Part shown: in pieces, positions 45,310-59,140 of the stretch
How the letters are laid out: each line of letters opens with the position of its first letter
Numbering within the stretch: position 1 is the first letter of the stretch
Assembly: GCA_021234155.1 (NCBI GenBank)
Contig: JAJEKV010000005.1
Span: 15,311,468-15,375,467 of the forward strand
Origin: Isoetes taiwanensis
Lineage: Eukaryota > Streptophyta > Lycopodiopsida > Isoetales > Isoetaceae
Direction: 5' to 3'
Length of the DNA stretch: 64,000 bases
Position numbers and translations under genes: made by a program
Notes under the pieces: generated by a model
Databases searched by the model: none
What the model saw: only the letters and a program-made list of their open reading frames with translations
Told to the model about the DNA's origin: nothing

Positions 45310-48170
45310 ATAAGAGACATTATTTTGAGCAGCGCACACCAGTTTAGGACTTTAAAATGTATTGATCAATGCATCCATGTTTTTATCTGGTACATCTTGA
45401 TGCCAAAGTATATGACTTTGATCTTCAGTCTGGTTCTTGGAGGTGACGGTATTCCTTTTACATGAATTCTCGGGTTAACAGCTCAGATGGAGACAATCGT
45501 GGTAATCTTGGTTTCTGCAATTCGAGCCTTCAAAATCAATCTTCTCGGCTCTCTACGTCCACTCCACTGGATACAACTTCACAAGTAAACTAGCATCTGA
45601 GTTGACCTTCAAAATAAAATGAATTATGGATCACATTCTTTTGATGAACCAAACAAATAGGATGCTAACACGCGAAGGGCTACTTTCTATGACTGGAAGG
45701 GGTTTTTGGTCCTTAGTTTTTGTGGTGTTGTATTTATTTGTTGTCGTTTGATTGTTGGGATTTGGTCTTTGTGCTATTTGATGCTAATAATTTTTTTTGC
45801 TAGAGTGGTTGGCTATGTTGACTTAACTAATTAAAATGTCATCTGAAATTGGATGTCTTTATAAAGATCCAAATAAATTATCCGACAATATTTCTTTTGT
45901 TTCAAACCTATATTGTGTGGTTCAACCAACTATTCTGTCAAACGTTTGCTAATGCAATGCATGTATGGAGTCAGAATGATTACATTGCTATTAAAAAACA
46001 ACCTTTGTGGGCCTTTGTGGTGGTCACTGAGAATTGACAAAAACAGCTTCCAGAACATACCCTATAAAATTAAAACCACCATCTGCATTTTCAAGATAAA
46101 TGCTTGAACATGCGACCTACTTGTTTACACCATACTTTTACAAAATTTATCAAGCTTCAAAATGACCCACTGACAGACATGCACATGCAAACAACAAAAC
46201 TCAACAAGAAAACATACCCTGAACAATCTACAATATCTTGCGCCAAAAATGGCATGCAAGCAACACCTCAACTATCCTGCCAACAACTTCTGTAAATCTA
46301 ACCCTTAAGGCATCTTGCAATACATATACCCTCTCACAAAAAGAGACAAAACAATCTTACTACCTAGCTGGCATATTTAATCATAACAACCACATAACAC
46401 CTAGCATCAGGCTCATATATCAAAACCTATACTTCCCCATAACAATTAAGATAGCCCATGCATAAATACCATTGTATAATAGCCCAACAAAATAACCAGG
46501 AATAAATCCATTTAATGATTACGTGCATTAATATGTCATGCTTAACTCCAAAATTTATCCAATTAAATACACCCATCTCAACACCATTAGGACTATTTTA
46601 TCTTTACAAGGAAATGTAACACCTGTACGTAGGCCTAAATAATAAGACCAAAGGCACCCCTAAACACTAGCAAGTCTATCTGACTAATTAAAACCCACTA
46701 AAGCACTCTATATTATCCATGCAAGGACATATCTATGTTCTTCTGAAGCTTCATTTGAGAAAAGCTTTAAGTGCGGAACAAGGTCCAAAATTTGCAAAGA
46801 AGAATGTCAATGTATAGAGAATAAACAATCCCAAATGGTTGTCATTTTTTGTGACAGTAAGAAAATGTCAAAAGACTGTCAGAGATAAAAACCCATGAAT
46901 TGAATGGTATTATCTACTAATTTTATAAATCAAGAAAATTGTAAACCATTATCTAATAATTGTATAGATAAGGGCTATTAGAGTCTGAACCCTGAAGATT
47001 TTAAATGCTTCTTCTAGGATACCCAAATTCTGCACTGGTTCTTCTGCATTGATCATCTTAAACATGTTACAGGCTTCTAGGAACTCTTATAACAGTATGT
47101 ACAACACGGATTGCATGCACTAAATAGCTCTGGTTAGTGGTTAAGGCTTAACAAATGCTTCGAAATGCATTTCGAAAATGGAAACGTCAAAAGTTATAGT
47201 TCTACTCAAAAAGTTAGCTTGCAAGAAGACTTTCCTTGATAGACATAAGTCATAATAAAATAAAAAACTAATGCTTACCAGCTTCATCAAGCAATCATAA
47301 ATGAAATCTGATGGTGTTAGGACTCCAAGCTGTCTTTATCTACACAAAAATAATATAAATGTTATGAAGTCAGAAGGGCAAAAATGTTAAAGGTAAAAAA
47401 TATTTCAATTACAAGCACCTTCCATCGCCTCGATTAAAAGGAAAAAATTCTCAAGAGGGTCAAGAGCTCCAAGGCTATGGTTGGAGAAGGGTCTGGGCAA
47501 GAAAAGGAAAGGAATGGCTTTCGCTCTTGAATTCATGACATCCCTCTTGAATTCATGACAGAATCTGGCTATGTCACTGGATGGTTGGATGGCGCAGTAA
47601 CGTCCTACCATGACAACCAACGACAATCAAATCACCTACTAACTTCACATAACACAGAGAAACTTTGACTTCAGCTATTCAATGCAGAGAGATTGCTAAT
47701 CTCATCCTCGAATTAGCATATATCAATAATAATCAATCAACCCACCTCTCCCAGGGTTTTCCCTTTGAACAAATCCAAAAAATGGGCCTTTGGAAGCACG
47801 TAATTTCTAAACAAAGGGTGCAGCTCAATGACGATATTTTGGACTTGTCAATTACAGTAACATTGTCATAGGCTAGACCAGTGTTAGGTCAGTATATTTG
47901 ATCCACCCTTGAGTGTTCTTCGTTATCGCAAGTATCGTACTTGCATCGTAGGTATTTTATGTTTTTTTATCTACATTACATAATAACGTACTCCAAGAGA
48001 TTTATTGTACATAAAACAATTTCGATACATTAAAAGTTAAGAGGTATGTGCGTACCGTACCTTTAAAAATGTACAATACCTTTAAAATGCATTTAAGAAA
48101 TGTATCATACCTCTAAAAATTGGTACCGTACTTCTAATTTATTTTCTTGATGACATCATGCATAATCACA
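45310..48170. other. No gene recognised
   Basis: Mostly AT-rich. A T/G-rich stretch at about 45690-45810 resembles the untranslated tail of a retroelement but has no diagnostic feature. Around 47405-47626 a short minus-strand frame contains an 18-base tandem duplication (GAATTCATGACA). Nothing else is supportable. Confidence 0.5.
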
Positions 48171-48538
48171 CATTGGGTCCAACACATTTAAATTAAAATC
48201 CCCCTTAAACCCCCTTTGGTTTGGGTGCATATTCACATGGGGTGTAACTCTGGGCAACGAGAGCTGTTGGATAGGCATATTCACCCCTTATTCCTTAATC
48301 TACACCATACATAAAGTTCCTCGTTTGTGGGGTATGCAAGTACAAAATTTGCTATACTATATAACAAGATTCGCAAAATACTATAAGATTTCAAGCGGAA
48401 TACTATATGGTGTTGATTTCGTACGTGCAAAATACAATTATGAGGGCTCTCGCTGCCCTACCTCACCCCCCATGTGAATATGCACCCAAACCAAGGGGGT
48501 TTAAGGGGGATTTTAATTTAAATGTGTTGGACCCAATG
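48171..48538. repeat. 368 bp MITE-like element with ~75-100 bp terminal inverted repeats
   Basis: The left arm from 48171 (CATTGGGTCCAACACATTTA) and the right arm ending at 48538 (AAATGTGTTGGACCCAATG) are near-perfect inverses for about 74 bases, through CCCCCTTAAACCCCC and TTTGGGTGCATATTCACATG. Weaker pairing continues to about 48270 and 48440. There is no coding capacity. I could not define a target duplication, so the superfamily is open. Confidence 0.85.
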
Positions 48539-49315
48539 GTTGTGTTAATTAATGTCAATGGTAGTTATATGTTGGTTGTTAATGTCAATGGTTGTTATGT
48601 GTTGGTTGTTATGTGTTGGGGGATTTAATTTTTATATGTTGGATGTTAATGGTTTGTGTTGCAAAAAAAAAAATCCCCCTCCCCCCCCCCAGTGTGACAA
48701 AACTTTTAGAATTCAAACCAGAAAAAAACTAGAATTCATTTGAGACTTTCATCACCTGTAGCTTTTGAATTTCATCACGATAAAACAAATAGAACATAAG
48801 TAAAAGTTATCGTAAAGATAGAAGCGATTGATCCCATTATTAGAAAGTCATAAAGTTTGCAACACCCATACACAAACATTTTTAAATTTGGAATTTAACG
48901 GCGACCTTTGGCCTCCATGGATTCTTGTGGTGAGAAACCAAAGTGGGAAACTTTTACGCTTGTTAGCACAAGGATCTAGAAGCTTGGAATTTGCTTAATA
49001 AGCGCCTCAAAATCTAAAAAAGCATGGTAATTTTTGCAAGCTTCATTCGAATGAGCCATAAAACAATATCAATAAGCGCAATCTGTATTAATCGGCTAGT
49101 AGGATGTGAAAGCCTACCAAAACCGGCCAAAAAATTGCTGTTTTAGCATAGATAACTTAACAAACATATCCATATCATACACTATCAAAAGATCTCGGAG
49201 AGAGCTTTCCAAAGCAATAAAAATCATCTCAAGCGAGCTCACGGATCAAAGTTATGATAAGAAATGTGTTCTTGCGGGAAGCGCACTACATGCGCCTTTC
49301 AAGCCCTTCATGTGC

Positions 49316-49433
49316 CCATTATGCACCACACACACACAAAAAGAGGGCTTTTGTTGTGAGCCATTGGTTGTTGACCATTATGCACCACACGCACAAAAAA
49401 AGGGCTTTTGTTGTGAGCCATTGGTTGTTGACC
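49316..49433. repeat. 59 bp tandem duplication
   Basis: CCATTATGCACCACACACAC starts at 49316 and again, slightly changed, at 49375, followed in both by GGGCTTTTGTTGTGAGCCAT. It creates a repetitive 123-codon plus-strand frame that is not otherwise gene-like. Confidence 0.85.
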
Positions 49434-49632
49434 AGAAATGGTGCACTCTAGATGTACGCATTAGTACATCCATTTGAATACATCACGAAATCATAGGAAA
49501 ACCTTAGTGAAAAGCGTAAAAAAACACAAAGAAAACCCCCTGTTATTATGCTACATATTCATTCCATATGCATTATTGGTACAGTCCAGCGCAGTGAGTA
49601 TTATGAAGATTGAATACACGTAGTAAACTACA

Positions 49633-50545
49633 CTAGTCATTGCATCGCCGTCCCCCAATAAGCACCCTCATTATCTGCATCTTCCAAGAGCCTGCTCCAA
49701 TGTTCTCCCAATCGCCCTTGGCATGGCAAGTTCCATCTCTTACATCATGATGCAATATTATCCGCTCTATTTGGGATATACTTAAGTGGGGGGAATGGCC
49801 ATCTATGCTAAGTGAAGGTTGACTACATGGTACAAACTCCTCTTGCTCAATTACATCACCATTGTCAATGGAAGCTAAACTGACTCTTGTCATTCCTAGC
49901 CCTCCTCTTGGCCATCAAATATGGATGCCACTCTTGATTGCTTATAAAGGGCACATGAATTCTGTAAACTTCCTATTGCTTAGCTCAAATTGAGCATCAA
50001 GACGTTTCTTATCTTCCCTCATTGCCTGTGCCATATTCTTCTCCTCCTCTCTTAGGGCTCTCTTCCTGGAAGCCTCTAGTTTCTTGGTCTCTAGCCTTTC
50101 AACCCTTAACGTCTCATTCTCAACTCTCGTGGCCTTCTCTTTGTCTGACCTTCTCACATAAAAGAAACCACTCATGTCAAGTTTTTTGTCTTTTTCTCCT
50201 CGCTCTCACCTTGTGTGTAAGGAGAGGAAGCAAGGTCCTTGTGTGACATTGTTAATATTGAAGTTGTACAATATTACCTAGACAAGAATCTCATGGCTTG
50301 CAGTGCTCAAAATATGTTGGTCTAACATTGGGCCTGGGTTCTCATTAGCATTGTCTATTAATGGTCCAACATCAACATCTTGCGAGTTTACTTTATCCAG
50401 AAGATGTATTGAAATGCATTAACACCATGATCTAAAATATGGTCGCCAAAGTTGAAGACCTCATGTCCCATATGATTGACCTCGACATCTTGCCTAGTGC
50501 ACAATAGCTCTTCTTCTTCCCCATCATCCTCATCTTCCATATCAC
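49633..50545 (-). pseudogene. Unidentified charged coiled-coil fragments
   Basis: Three minus-strand frames lie in a row: an acidic peptide MEDEDDGEEEELLCTRQDVE (from about 50540), a 77-codon strongly charged helix (50175-49942, with LRVERLETKKLEASRKRALR and EEKNMAQAMREDKK), and an 86-codon mixed frame (49893-49633). The middle one is a likely coiled coil. Together they may be pieces of one decayed gene or a transposon accessory ORF. They lie just downstream of the truncated gypsy remnant on the same strand. Family not recognised. Confidence 0.3.
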
Positions 50546-50648
50546 ATCACTTTATTCATCAATATATTCATCATCAGTCGTCTTCAACGCTTCATTGGTC
50601 GTATATAGATGAATCCCTTGGCCTTCAACTCGTACAAATGCAACCCAG

Positions 50649-53605
50649 CTACATATGCCACAACTTCGTGTATACCGGATGACTCTGGTACACACAATTT
50701 ATTCTTTGGTATAATAGGTTACCTTCCTTCTTAAAATGCTTAAACGTTTCCCTCTCTTCGTCCCTTCTTGCCTCCTTAGAAAGGCTTGCCCATGCTTCCT
50801 TAAAGTCTCGATCCGTTGGCAACATCTCTTCTATCTTATTGGCAAATTCACTGGTGAGTGTTGTTATGGCATTGCAATGGACTCTCGTCATTCAAAGGGT
50901 GCCTTGAAAGCACATCCACAACCACGTTGAGCTTGTTTGGCTTGTACATGATGTCAAAATCGTACTTCTCCAGAAACTCCATCCATCTCCTTTTTCTCAA
51001 GTTGAGATGTGGTTGGGTGAAGACATACTCTAGAGTTTGATGGTCTGTATCTAATTGGAGCTTCCTTCCCAACAGATAATGCCTCCATATTCTTAATGCT
51101 CTCACTACTAATAGCGACTCCTGGTCGTGGGTTGGGTAGCACATTTTAGTGTCGTTCATCTTTCTTGAATCATACGCTACCACCCTGCATCAAGACTGCT
51201 CATGTTGCAATCGTGCTAGCATCTGTTGCCACCATCTTATCTTTCTCTGGATCGAGCAATATTAAGACTGGGGCAGTTGTTAAAGCTTCCTTCAATGTCT
51301 CAAATGCTGCATGGGCCTTCTTTTGTCAATGACTCGCCCAATCTTTTATCTTCTCCGCTTTCATGAGGTCCGTTAGCGGTGCTGCTGCCTTTACAAAGTT
51401 CCTGACGAATTTTCTGTAATACTCTGTTAAGCCGAGGAAGCTCCTCATTTCATGAATATTCTTCAGTGCTGGTCAATCAATTACCGCTTCAATTTTCGCA
51501 GGGCCGGTGGAAATCCTTTCCGTTGTGATTACATGCCCCAAATACTCTACTTTTTCGGTCGCAAAGTGACACTTGGATAGCTTCACATAAAGTTGATGCC
51601 TCTTCAACTTTTCAAGTACCTTCCTCAAGTATTGGGCATGCTCCTCCAAGGATTTACTGTACACTAAAATGTCATCAAAGAAAACTATAATGAATATGTC
51701 TAGAAACTCACAGAAAAACGTCGTTCATGAGTCTCATGAATGTTGCTGGGGTGTTGGACAACCCAAATGGCATCATTGTGAACTCGTGGCCATATCTCGT
51801 CCTGAATGCAGTCTTATGAATGTCATCTTTTTTTATTCTGATCTGATGGTACCCTGACCTCAAGTCTATCTTGAAGAAAACTTTCGCTCCCTGCAGATGA
51901 TCTATCAAATCATCTGATCGAGGCAGTGCATACTTGTTCTTGATGGTGTGCTTGTTCAATTGACGATAGTCAATGCACATTATAAGACTTCCATCTTTCT
52001 TCTTGACAAATAGGATTGGCGCCCTGAACGAAGAGACCCTAGGTCTTATAAACCCTAGGTCTAGCAACTCCTGCAATTGCTTCTTCAATTCCGTGAACTC
52101 CTGAGGTGACATTCTGTAAGGAGCCGTACTTGTTGGCTTAGTCCTTGACTCAAGTGCTATTTCACATGCGACTCCTCTGTAAAGTGGAAGTTGCTTGATC
52201 TCATCTGGGAACAAATCATGGAATTCCTTCACTAGCTTGGCTATTGGCTTTGGCAGCTTGTTTAATGCTTTGGCCTCCTTGTCTTCCTCTGTTTCTGGCT
52301 CCTCAACTTCGAGCTTAAAGACATAGGCCACTTGCTCCTTCTTTATGCATCTAAGTAACTTCTTACTAGACATGAATTGCATGATTGGGGTGATTTCTTT
52401 ACCTGTTATCTCAATGACTTTGCCATTTGGCATTGTTAAGATGACTTTCCGCTTCCCACAATTAATCACAGCTCCAGCCGGGCCAAGGTATTCCATGCTT
52501 ATAATCAGGTCATAGTTGCCGACGTTCGTGACTTCTGCTCCCATTCTAATGTTGATATCTGGCAAGTCTATGTCGAAGTTGATCCTCTTTCTTGCTACGT
52601 ATCGGATTGCTCCACTTGCCAACACAATAGGCCTAGGCTTGGACTTCAAAGGCTTCAACTTCAACAATTCGACCATCCTTGGCAAAGCAAGATTATGGGT
52701 GCTTCCCGTGTCTACCAGCACTATGAAGGACTTGGCTTTGACTTTTCATATTGTCGAGATGACCTGATATTGACTCTCAGCATTCTAAGAGTCAATGGCA
52801 GCAAAGATGTGGCACTTACCTTGGATGTAGTCGCAAGCATCTTCTTCCTCGTTCTCCGGGGGTGTCTCCCATCCTCCTAGCTCTCCTAGAGCCGCATTCG
52901 TCACAAAGGGACAGTTGTGTGTCCCATGTCTCGGTTGGAAGCACCTGAAGCACAACTGCTTTTCAATACATTCTTGTCTCTTCTCCTTCAGAATGGACTG
53001 CAAGAACTGCCTCACTGCTTTGGAGTAGTTTGAACCACCTGCTTGCTCTCTATCCCTGAAACTGACCTGCTTCTCGTCTTGCTTTCTAAAATTTGCATTC
53101 CCTTGATTTCCATGGTTTGCATTGTACTGCGGTCTAGTAGCTGCCAGGCTTGTTGCTCTTGGACTATAGCTTCCAGTAACTTTTCTGTTGTTCTAGTAGT
53201 ACTGTTGCTTTTGTCCACTGCGTTGGGAACCTGTTCCTTGTAAGCTCACGGCCGTGGACTCTGCTTCTGACACTATTCTGGGTTTGATAGCTCTCACAAG
53301 CTTCCTGATTTCCTCATTCAAGCCCTCAATGTACCCCTCCACTGCATGTCTTTCGCTCAACTTTGGCACATAGAGCCTCAGCATCATAAACTCTTTGGTG
53401 TACTTCTGCATCGTCTTATTGCCCTGCTCCAACCTGTAAAACTGCTGCACCATATGGCATTTGTGTTTCCTCGACACGTAGTGACGCTTAAATGCCTTGG
53501 ATAACTTCTTGAATTTGTAGCTATCCGTGCTTAACCCATGGGCCTTGGCATAGTCTTTCCACCAAATTTTGACCGCTCCATTGAGGTTGGTTGTCGCTAC
53601 TCTGC
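50649..53605 (-). pseudogene. Second Ty3/gypsy remnant: gag, protease, RT, RNase H
   Basis: On the minus strand gag begins inside the capsid-like region (GAVKIWWKDYAKAHGLST, near 53600) and continues with MVQQFYRLEQGNKTMQKYTK. A CCHC knuckle follows near 52950-52905 (CFRCFQPRHGTHNC). The protease starts near 52721 ([13 protein letters not shown]). RT has [31 protein letters not shown] and [12 protein letters not shown]; the active site reads FFDDILVYS rather than YxDD. RNase H has MVATDAST and LDTDHQTLEYV. The sequence stops just after RNase H near 50650, so integrase is missing. One frameshift separates RT parts near 51708 (extra C) and another lies near 50880. It is a different family from the chromovirus at 21 kb. 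No LTRs remain. Confidence 0.85.
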
Positions 53606-53639
53606 CTTTGTCCCCTTGAGAATTGTTCTAACTTCCTGG

Positions 53640-54875
53640 CTTTCAGCATCTCCATAAACAGAAACATGACAAAATGGCCCTTGTGGGCATCTCCATAAAC
53701 AGAAACATGTTGATGGCCCTTGTGGGCATCTCCATAAACAGAAACATGATGACGTATCTTTAAGAAGTGAGCTTATCCCCGGGATGAAAACCTCGCCCTT
53801 TCGGGTTTTCAAGGAAACCCTAAAGATAAACAACCATCTAAGAGACACTATATACAACTGAAGAGGAAAAAGGGACCCTCATGCCTACAGGCCTTTTCGG
53901 GTTTACAAATAAGTTGTAGAAAGAACTCCACATGCAGATGCGAGCTGCTGGCTATGAAGGAACATTTTTAAAAGCGGCGACTTCATCAACCAAATCGCCC
54001 ACGTGACCGCGGCATCATACATGTGTTGAGGACTATTCAGGAAGCATGATCGAAAACAGCACCTTTGCAACCGATATCGTAAACATGACTGCATCATCAT
54101 GACATATGAGCTGCTAGCTATACAAGAACATGATCGAAAGCATCATCTTCGCAACCTAAATCATAAACCACGACCGTGTCTTCCTGCAAAACAAAGGCAC
54201 GAGTAACACTAAGCCCCGGGCCCACCGGCACCAAAGGCTACCAATGCAACTACCGTTGCCAACAACTCCCAATAGCCAACTAGGCTTCAATACCACCAAC
54301 ACAGATAAAACCAAGACAGTCCACGTATCAACATAAGCCACCAAGGCTCTATATCCATATACCAGCCATCAAGGCTTTAAAACCATAAACAAGCCACCAA
54401 GGCTCTATAAGTATAAACCAACAGTCGCATATCAACATAAGCCACCAAGGCTTTATAACCATAGACCAAAAGTCACATCAGATATCAACAATAAGCCATC
54501 AAGGCTCTATACCATAAACCAATAGACTATAGCAATAACCAAGGCAGGTCATACTGGCAAGGTCAAATGGGATAACTGGAGAGAATAATTTATGTATCGA
54601 TAAAAAAAAAAATTAAAAATCTTGGGGGAGGGGGGAAGTGAGCTAAGAAAGCGATTTCGAGAATGGAGATCGCCTGAAGCGATCTTGAAAGCTAAATGCC
54701 AATCTACAAATGAGAGTCACGGCGGGATCCTAACTACCTAGAACACTTGTCACCTAGCTCTAGAAGTCCATTTACCATCTATTCGTTGAAAACGAAGGTA
54801 AATATGACTTCTAGAGCTATAGAGACAAGTTGGACAAAATGGCCCTTGTGGGCATCTCCATAAACAGAAACATGC
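53640..54875. repeat. ~40 bp repeats (CATCTCCATAAACAGAAACATG), three tandem and one distant
   Basis: GCATCTCCATAAACAGAAAC occurs three times between 53645 and 53750, joined by GGCCCTTGTGGG, and a fourth time with the same linker at about 54838-54873. Between them, 54320-54530 is another degenerate ~45 bp repeat (AGCCACCAAGGCTCTATA). On the minus strand the first repeat gives a repeated CFCLWRCPQGP, which is not a real protein feature. Confidence 0.75.
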
Positions 54876-54879
54876 TGAC

Positions 54880-57800
54880 AAAGAGGCAGAAAGTAAGACA
54901 ATACCACTCTGAGGTCTTCTCTATGGTATCCATGGAAAAGATTTTGAGACAATAGAAGGCGAGAGCAAAATGGATAAATTAAAAACATGCCTAGGAGATA
55001 TAACAATGCATATGTAATGACTTTATAAAGGCATGGGAAGGTAAGAATACTAGTAGGCATGGAATGTAAGCTCTATAAAATAAAACAATGGTTATCACAA
55101 TAGTATTATCAAAGAAATAGCCACACCTCATGGGTAAAGTCAACCATCACAGAACTATTGTTAGTAAACAAAGGTCGAGGCACAAAAAGGTTGGAAGACA
55201 ATAAAAAATGATGATCTGGTTAGCAAAAAAATTAAATAGACAAAATAAGATAAGATTAGGCTAATTGGTAGGACAAGCAAGACCATGCAAAGAGGAGAGA
55301 TGCATGGCAAAAAGTTTAGAAGAAGGAAAGATGCAAAAGAATGACACATAGAAGGTAAGCTCCATTGTTCTTAATGGCTACTCATGACAACACCATATGG
55401 CACTACAACATCATAATGCCTACAACCAATTATCACACACATATCAAACCATGGTTAGCGCAAAGTTTGCAAATACCTCCTCAAAGTAGACGAGGCTCAA
55501 CAAGTAACAAGCTATGCTGAAAAAGGTCTTGTAACTTGCAAAAACCTATGGTGGATCTACCAACCTCAGTAGACTTAAAAACATCTGCAACAAAAACAAA
55601 CAAACTTGCCCATCAATAGTTGTAAGAAACCTTAGTGCAATAATTGGGCTAGACAGTTTGCCAAAGGGAACGATGAGCACCCTGATCCTTTAACCAACTT
55701 CGCCCACCTGAAGGAAAATAGAGATGATCCACAGATGTCAACCCCTGAATCTATATGCAAGTATCGAGCCATGGTATTTACTAATGATATAAAGGTAATC
55801 GTAATTCATGGCTAATCAAGCAAAATTATCTACTAGCTAAAAACGAATTGTAGAATAGGAGGAGGTACATAATAGGTATGAACTGGTAGGTATAAAAGAT
55901 GTCCCAACAATTCCAACATATATGTTTCACAAAGGTTCTACCCAATACCTTCAGACTATATCTAATGCTTCCTTATTGTCCTTAAATCCAAAACCTCAAG
56001 CTACACTTTAGGCAGGAGACGTACATGACTATATGATAATGCGACAATATTGCTGGTCAAAGTTAAATAGACAACCAGGAATAGGGCGATGTTCAACTAG
56101 AGGTAGGACAAGACAAATGAAAAGCAACCTTCAAAGAAGTTTAAGTTCCGGCCAAATGGTGCATATGAAAAAGTAAAAGGAGCTTTCCAGCTTCCAATAT
56201 TGAATACGATATTAATCACCAGTGCTCAAATATAAAATTATTTAAGATCGTTTCAAAATACAAACCATTATCCCATTTACCATTTCAACTTGTTATAAAT
56301 GGATGAAAACAACGTAAAAATGCTAGAATAAGAGATACAAGAGAGTTTGCAGACGAGATATTAATTGCTATAACCTCCTAAGCTCATCATACCAAATAAA
56401 AGGATGTTAGGATTCACAATTTTCAAGGAAAGCTGGATAAAGGGAAAGCAAGTCAAAGAGGTATCTATCTAATTATACAGCACAAACATCGCGCTCAAAT
56501 AATTCACCCTATTCTCTTGCCGCAAGGGTAAGACAAGGTAAAGAGAAGCTAGCAATATTGACACAAGGTAAAGAATTGACAATAGCAAATTGCGTTAATA
56601 CAAAGACTCTAAAGCATAAAGTTAAACAAGGTGCTGCGCATGAGGGGTTGCCCTCTGGTGCACGAAAGTGATTTTTCATGGTTTCTTTTTCGTCATTTAT
56701 TTTCATGTTTTTTGTTTGATTGTTCCTTAAGATCGAGCTTGAATGCTAATTTATTCTTTTCATCCGATTTGTCTCCTTCAACCGTTTACCTATTGTTAGG
56801 GAGAAAGGAATAAGGATATAAGAATTGGGATTTGGACATTCTTCTTGTTTTTTATTTTGTTCGCAATCTACATGGTGAAGGAACTTTGCATGATATTATT
56901 GAGACAAAGGTCAGATTCTCTTGCTCAAGTACTTATGAAATCAAAGATCTGTGTACTTGCTCCAAGTGGACACTTCACTGCACCTGCGTTGGGGAAAGTC
57001 CGGGGCAGAGGGAACTTTGCCGTTTCTTTTTGCCACATCACCGTCCAGCCAAGCAAAATGTCGGAACCTGTTCCGACGAGATATCCTTGATTTCCAGAAA
57101 TTGGCTGACAGCCTAAGCATCAACCGGCATTTAATAGCCTGTCAGAACAAAAGTTTAAGAAAATTAAAAAACAGAGCTGTAGTAGAGCTACTCGTCGTTT
57201 GTTTGTGTACTATTTAGTATAGCAGCAACAGATTTAAATCGAATGAATCGCCCATCGGATATCCTTCTTCCCCCGCTGCAAAAATTTAATGCAAACAAAG
57301 AGGGAAACAAAAAAAACTTTTCCTTCTTTCTTCCTGCTATCTCTGTATTCTGTAACTGCGGTGGTGCGGCCTGCTCTGTTGCGGCATGGCCATGGTTCAT
57401 TCTTCTGCGGCATGACTCAGAATCAGACTTTTAGACTCAGACAATCAATCAGACTCAGAATTAGAACTTCGATAAGCAGGGCTGTGTGGCGGCAGGCAAC
57501 TGGGTTCGTCTTCTGCTTCTGCTCCATTTGTTGTTTTCTTTTGTTGTCTTCCTATTGTTATCTAAAAGGTAATCCCTTGGCCCTCCCTCTGTATTTTTTT
57601 AATCCCCTTTTTTGTATTTTCTCTTGCAAATAGTGGCAATGAATTGATCGTAGTATACTTTAAATTTTTTATTTCTTGTCATGGGATCCGGTTATGCATT
57701 TTATTTGCAGGAACGATCTGATTCAACATTTTAATTTCCGATTGAATGAGAAAACTACAGGAAATTTTCCGATAGAAGGAAAAAGGTTTCCCCAACGCTG

Positions 57801-58435
57801 CACTGCACATAATTTCTGTAGAAGTCATTATCCATCAGAGCACTCATGCAACTTGTGGTTCTTGCATTTTTTCATTTTTATCAGACGTCATTATTCATAA
57901 GTGTTTGTGGGCACTTATTTTTCCACCTGCACCTTCCTTTTTTTTTACTTTGAATTCATTATCTACAAGGATGCAAAAGTAAATTGATGGGCACTTCTTT
58001 TTGTATTTTTTCCTTTTGTTTTGCTTTAATACATCATTGGTTCTACAACTATATCAAAATTAGGATCCTTTTGAGCTACAGGCCTTTTGGGCTTACTTTG
58101 TTTTCATAATCTATGCCCTCTCACGACAAGCTCTGACTATATCAAGAATCGGACCTTTGAGCTTACCTTATGCGGAATAATATGCACCTTCTCACAACCA
58201 CATGGCCATAGCGCGCCTCGAGGGAGGACATTATGTAGCCCTTAAATTTAATGGTATAGATTTGTTATAACGTTGGAAAGAAACCTTCAATTCTCTTTCT
58301 TAGGTAAAAGTAGTTTTAATATCTCGTTTGCTAAAAAATGTCTGAATCGTTTTCAATTAAGAACATGCTTTTGACATCTATTTATTGGGAGATGCATAGG
58401 ACCATTTACATGTTTAGAATGAAATTAGTATGTAA
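54880..58435. other. No gene recognised
   Basis: AT-rich sequence. The block at 56622-56680 (AAACAAGGTGCTGCGCATGA) matches 17172-17230, so a dispersed repeat starts or ends there. Several plus-strand frames at 56830-57640 have no recognisable domain. Confidence 0.5.
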
Positions 58436-58439
58436 CACA

Positions 58440-59140
58440 CATCTATAGCTAGCAATCATTGAATTCAATAACATCCCGTTTTGGCAATATGATAAAAATT
58501 CTATGTGCCTCTTTCAAACTACCATATTTAGAATACATATCTACAAGGCTATTTTCCACGACCATATTACATTGAAGATTAGCTTTCAGAATTTGACAAT
58601 TAAAGTATCTACCTTGAGTTAAGGCACTTATGCTACCATAGGCTTTTAAGATGCTAGCAAATGTGAACTTATATGGCTCTATGCCGTCTTGCTGCATGCC
58701 TTCAAAATACTCTAGAGCAAGGCAACACGTTTGGAATCATGGCACTCCAAGAGAATACATTTTGGTTTGGCAAGCTATCCAAAGTTCAATGTGCTTCAAC
58801 CAATCGACCACACTTGCCATACATGTCAACAAGACAATTTTCCACCACAACATTTGATTGAAGCCTATAGGCAAGAATCGCTCATGAATTTTACCGGCGT
58901 GTTGGCGGGTTCTATAGCTTGTGTTTGCAACATAATGTTAGGATGCTTAAGAAAGTAAATTTGTTTGGCATCTTACCAGCACTATGCATTGCATTATATC
59001 ACGTCCTTCAACAAAATTTGCATAGATATCAATAATTCCATATAGACTTGGGTTTGAGACTCGCCATAAGTGCATGATTTGCTTACGCCATTCTTCCTGA
59101 GAAGGAAAATAAGCGAAATAATGGGGTCGAGGCAAAACTT
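58440..59140 (-). pseudogene. Pentatricopeptide repeat (PPR, PLS type) protein fragment
   Basis: Minus-strand frames give typical PPR units. The best, 58697-58449, reads DGIEPYKFTFASILKAYG and NMVVENSLVDMYSKYGSLKE, then FIILPKRDVI. Further upstream, in shifted frames, are MPNKFTFLSIL, NVVVENCLVDMYGKCGRLVE and LPNQNVFSWSAMI. These match the plant organelle RNA-processing PPR family, with CG to YG-type losses, frameshifts and stops. No start, mitochondrial or plastid targeting region or E/DYW end is visible, so this is a dead internal fragment of about three to four repeats. Confidence 0.75.

Noticed and set aside
48407-48743. Val/Met-rich plus-strand frames
   Set aside because: They span a MITE end and a GTTGTTATG-type simple repeat.
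53597-53857. Cys-rich repeat protein CFCLWRCPQGP
   Set aside because: It is produced by the 40 bp DNA repeat and overlaps the edge of the gypsy gag on the same strand.
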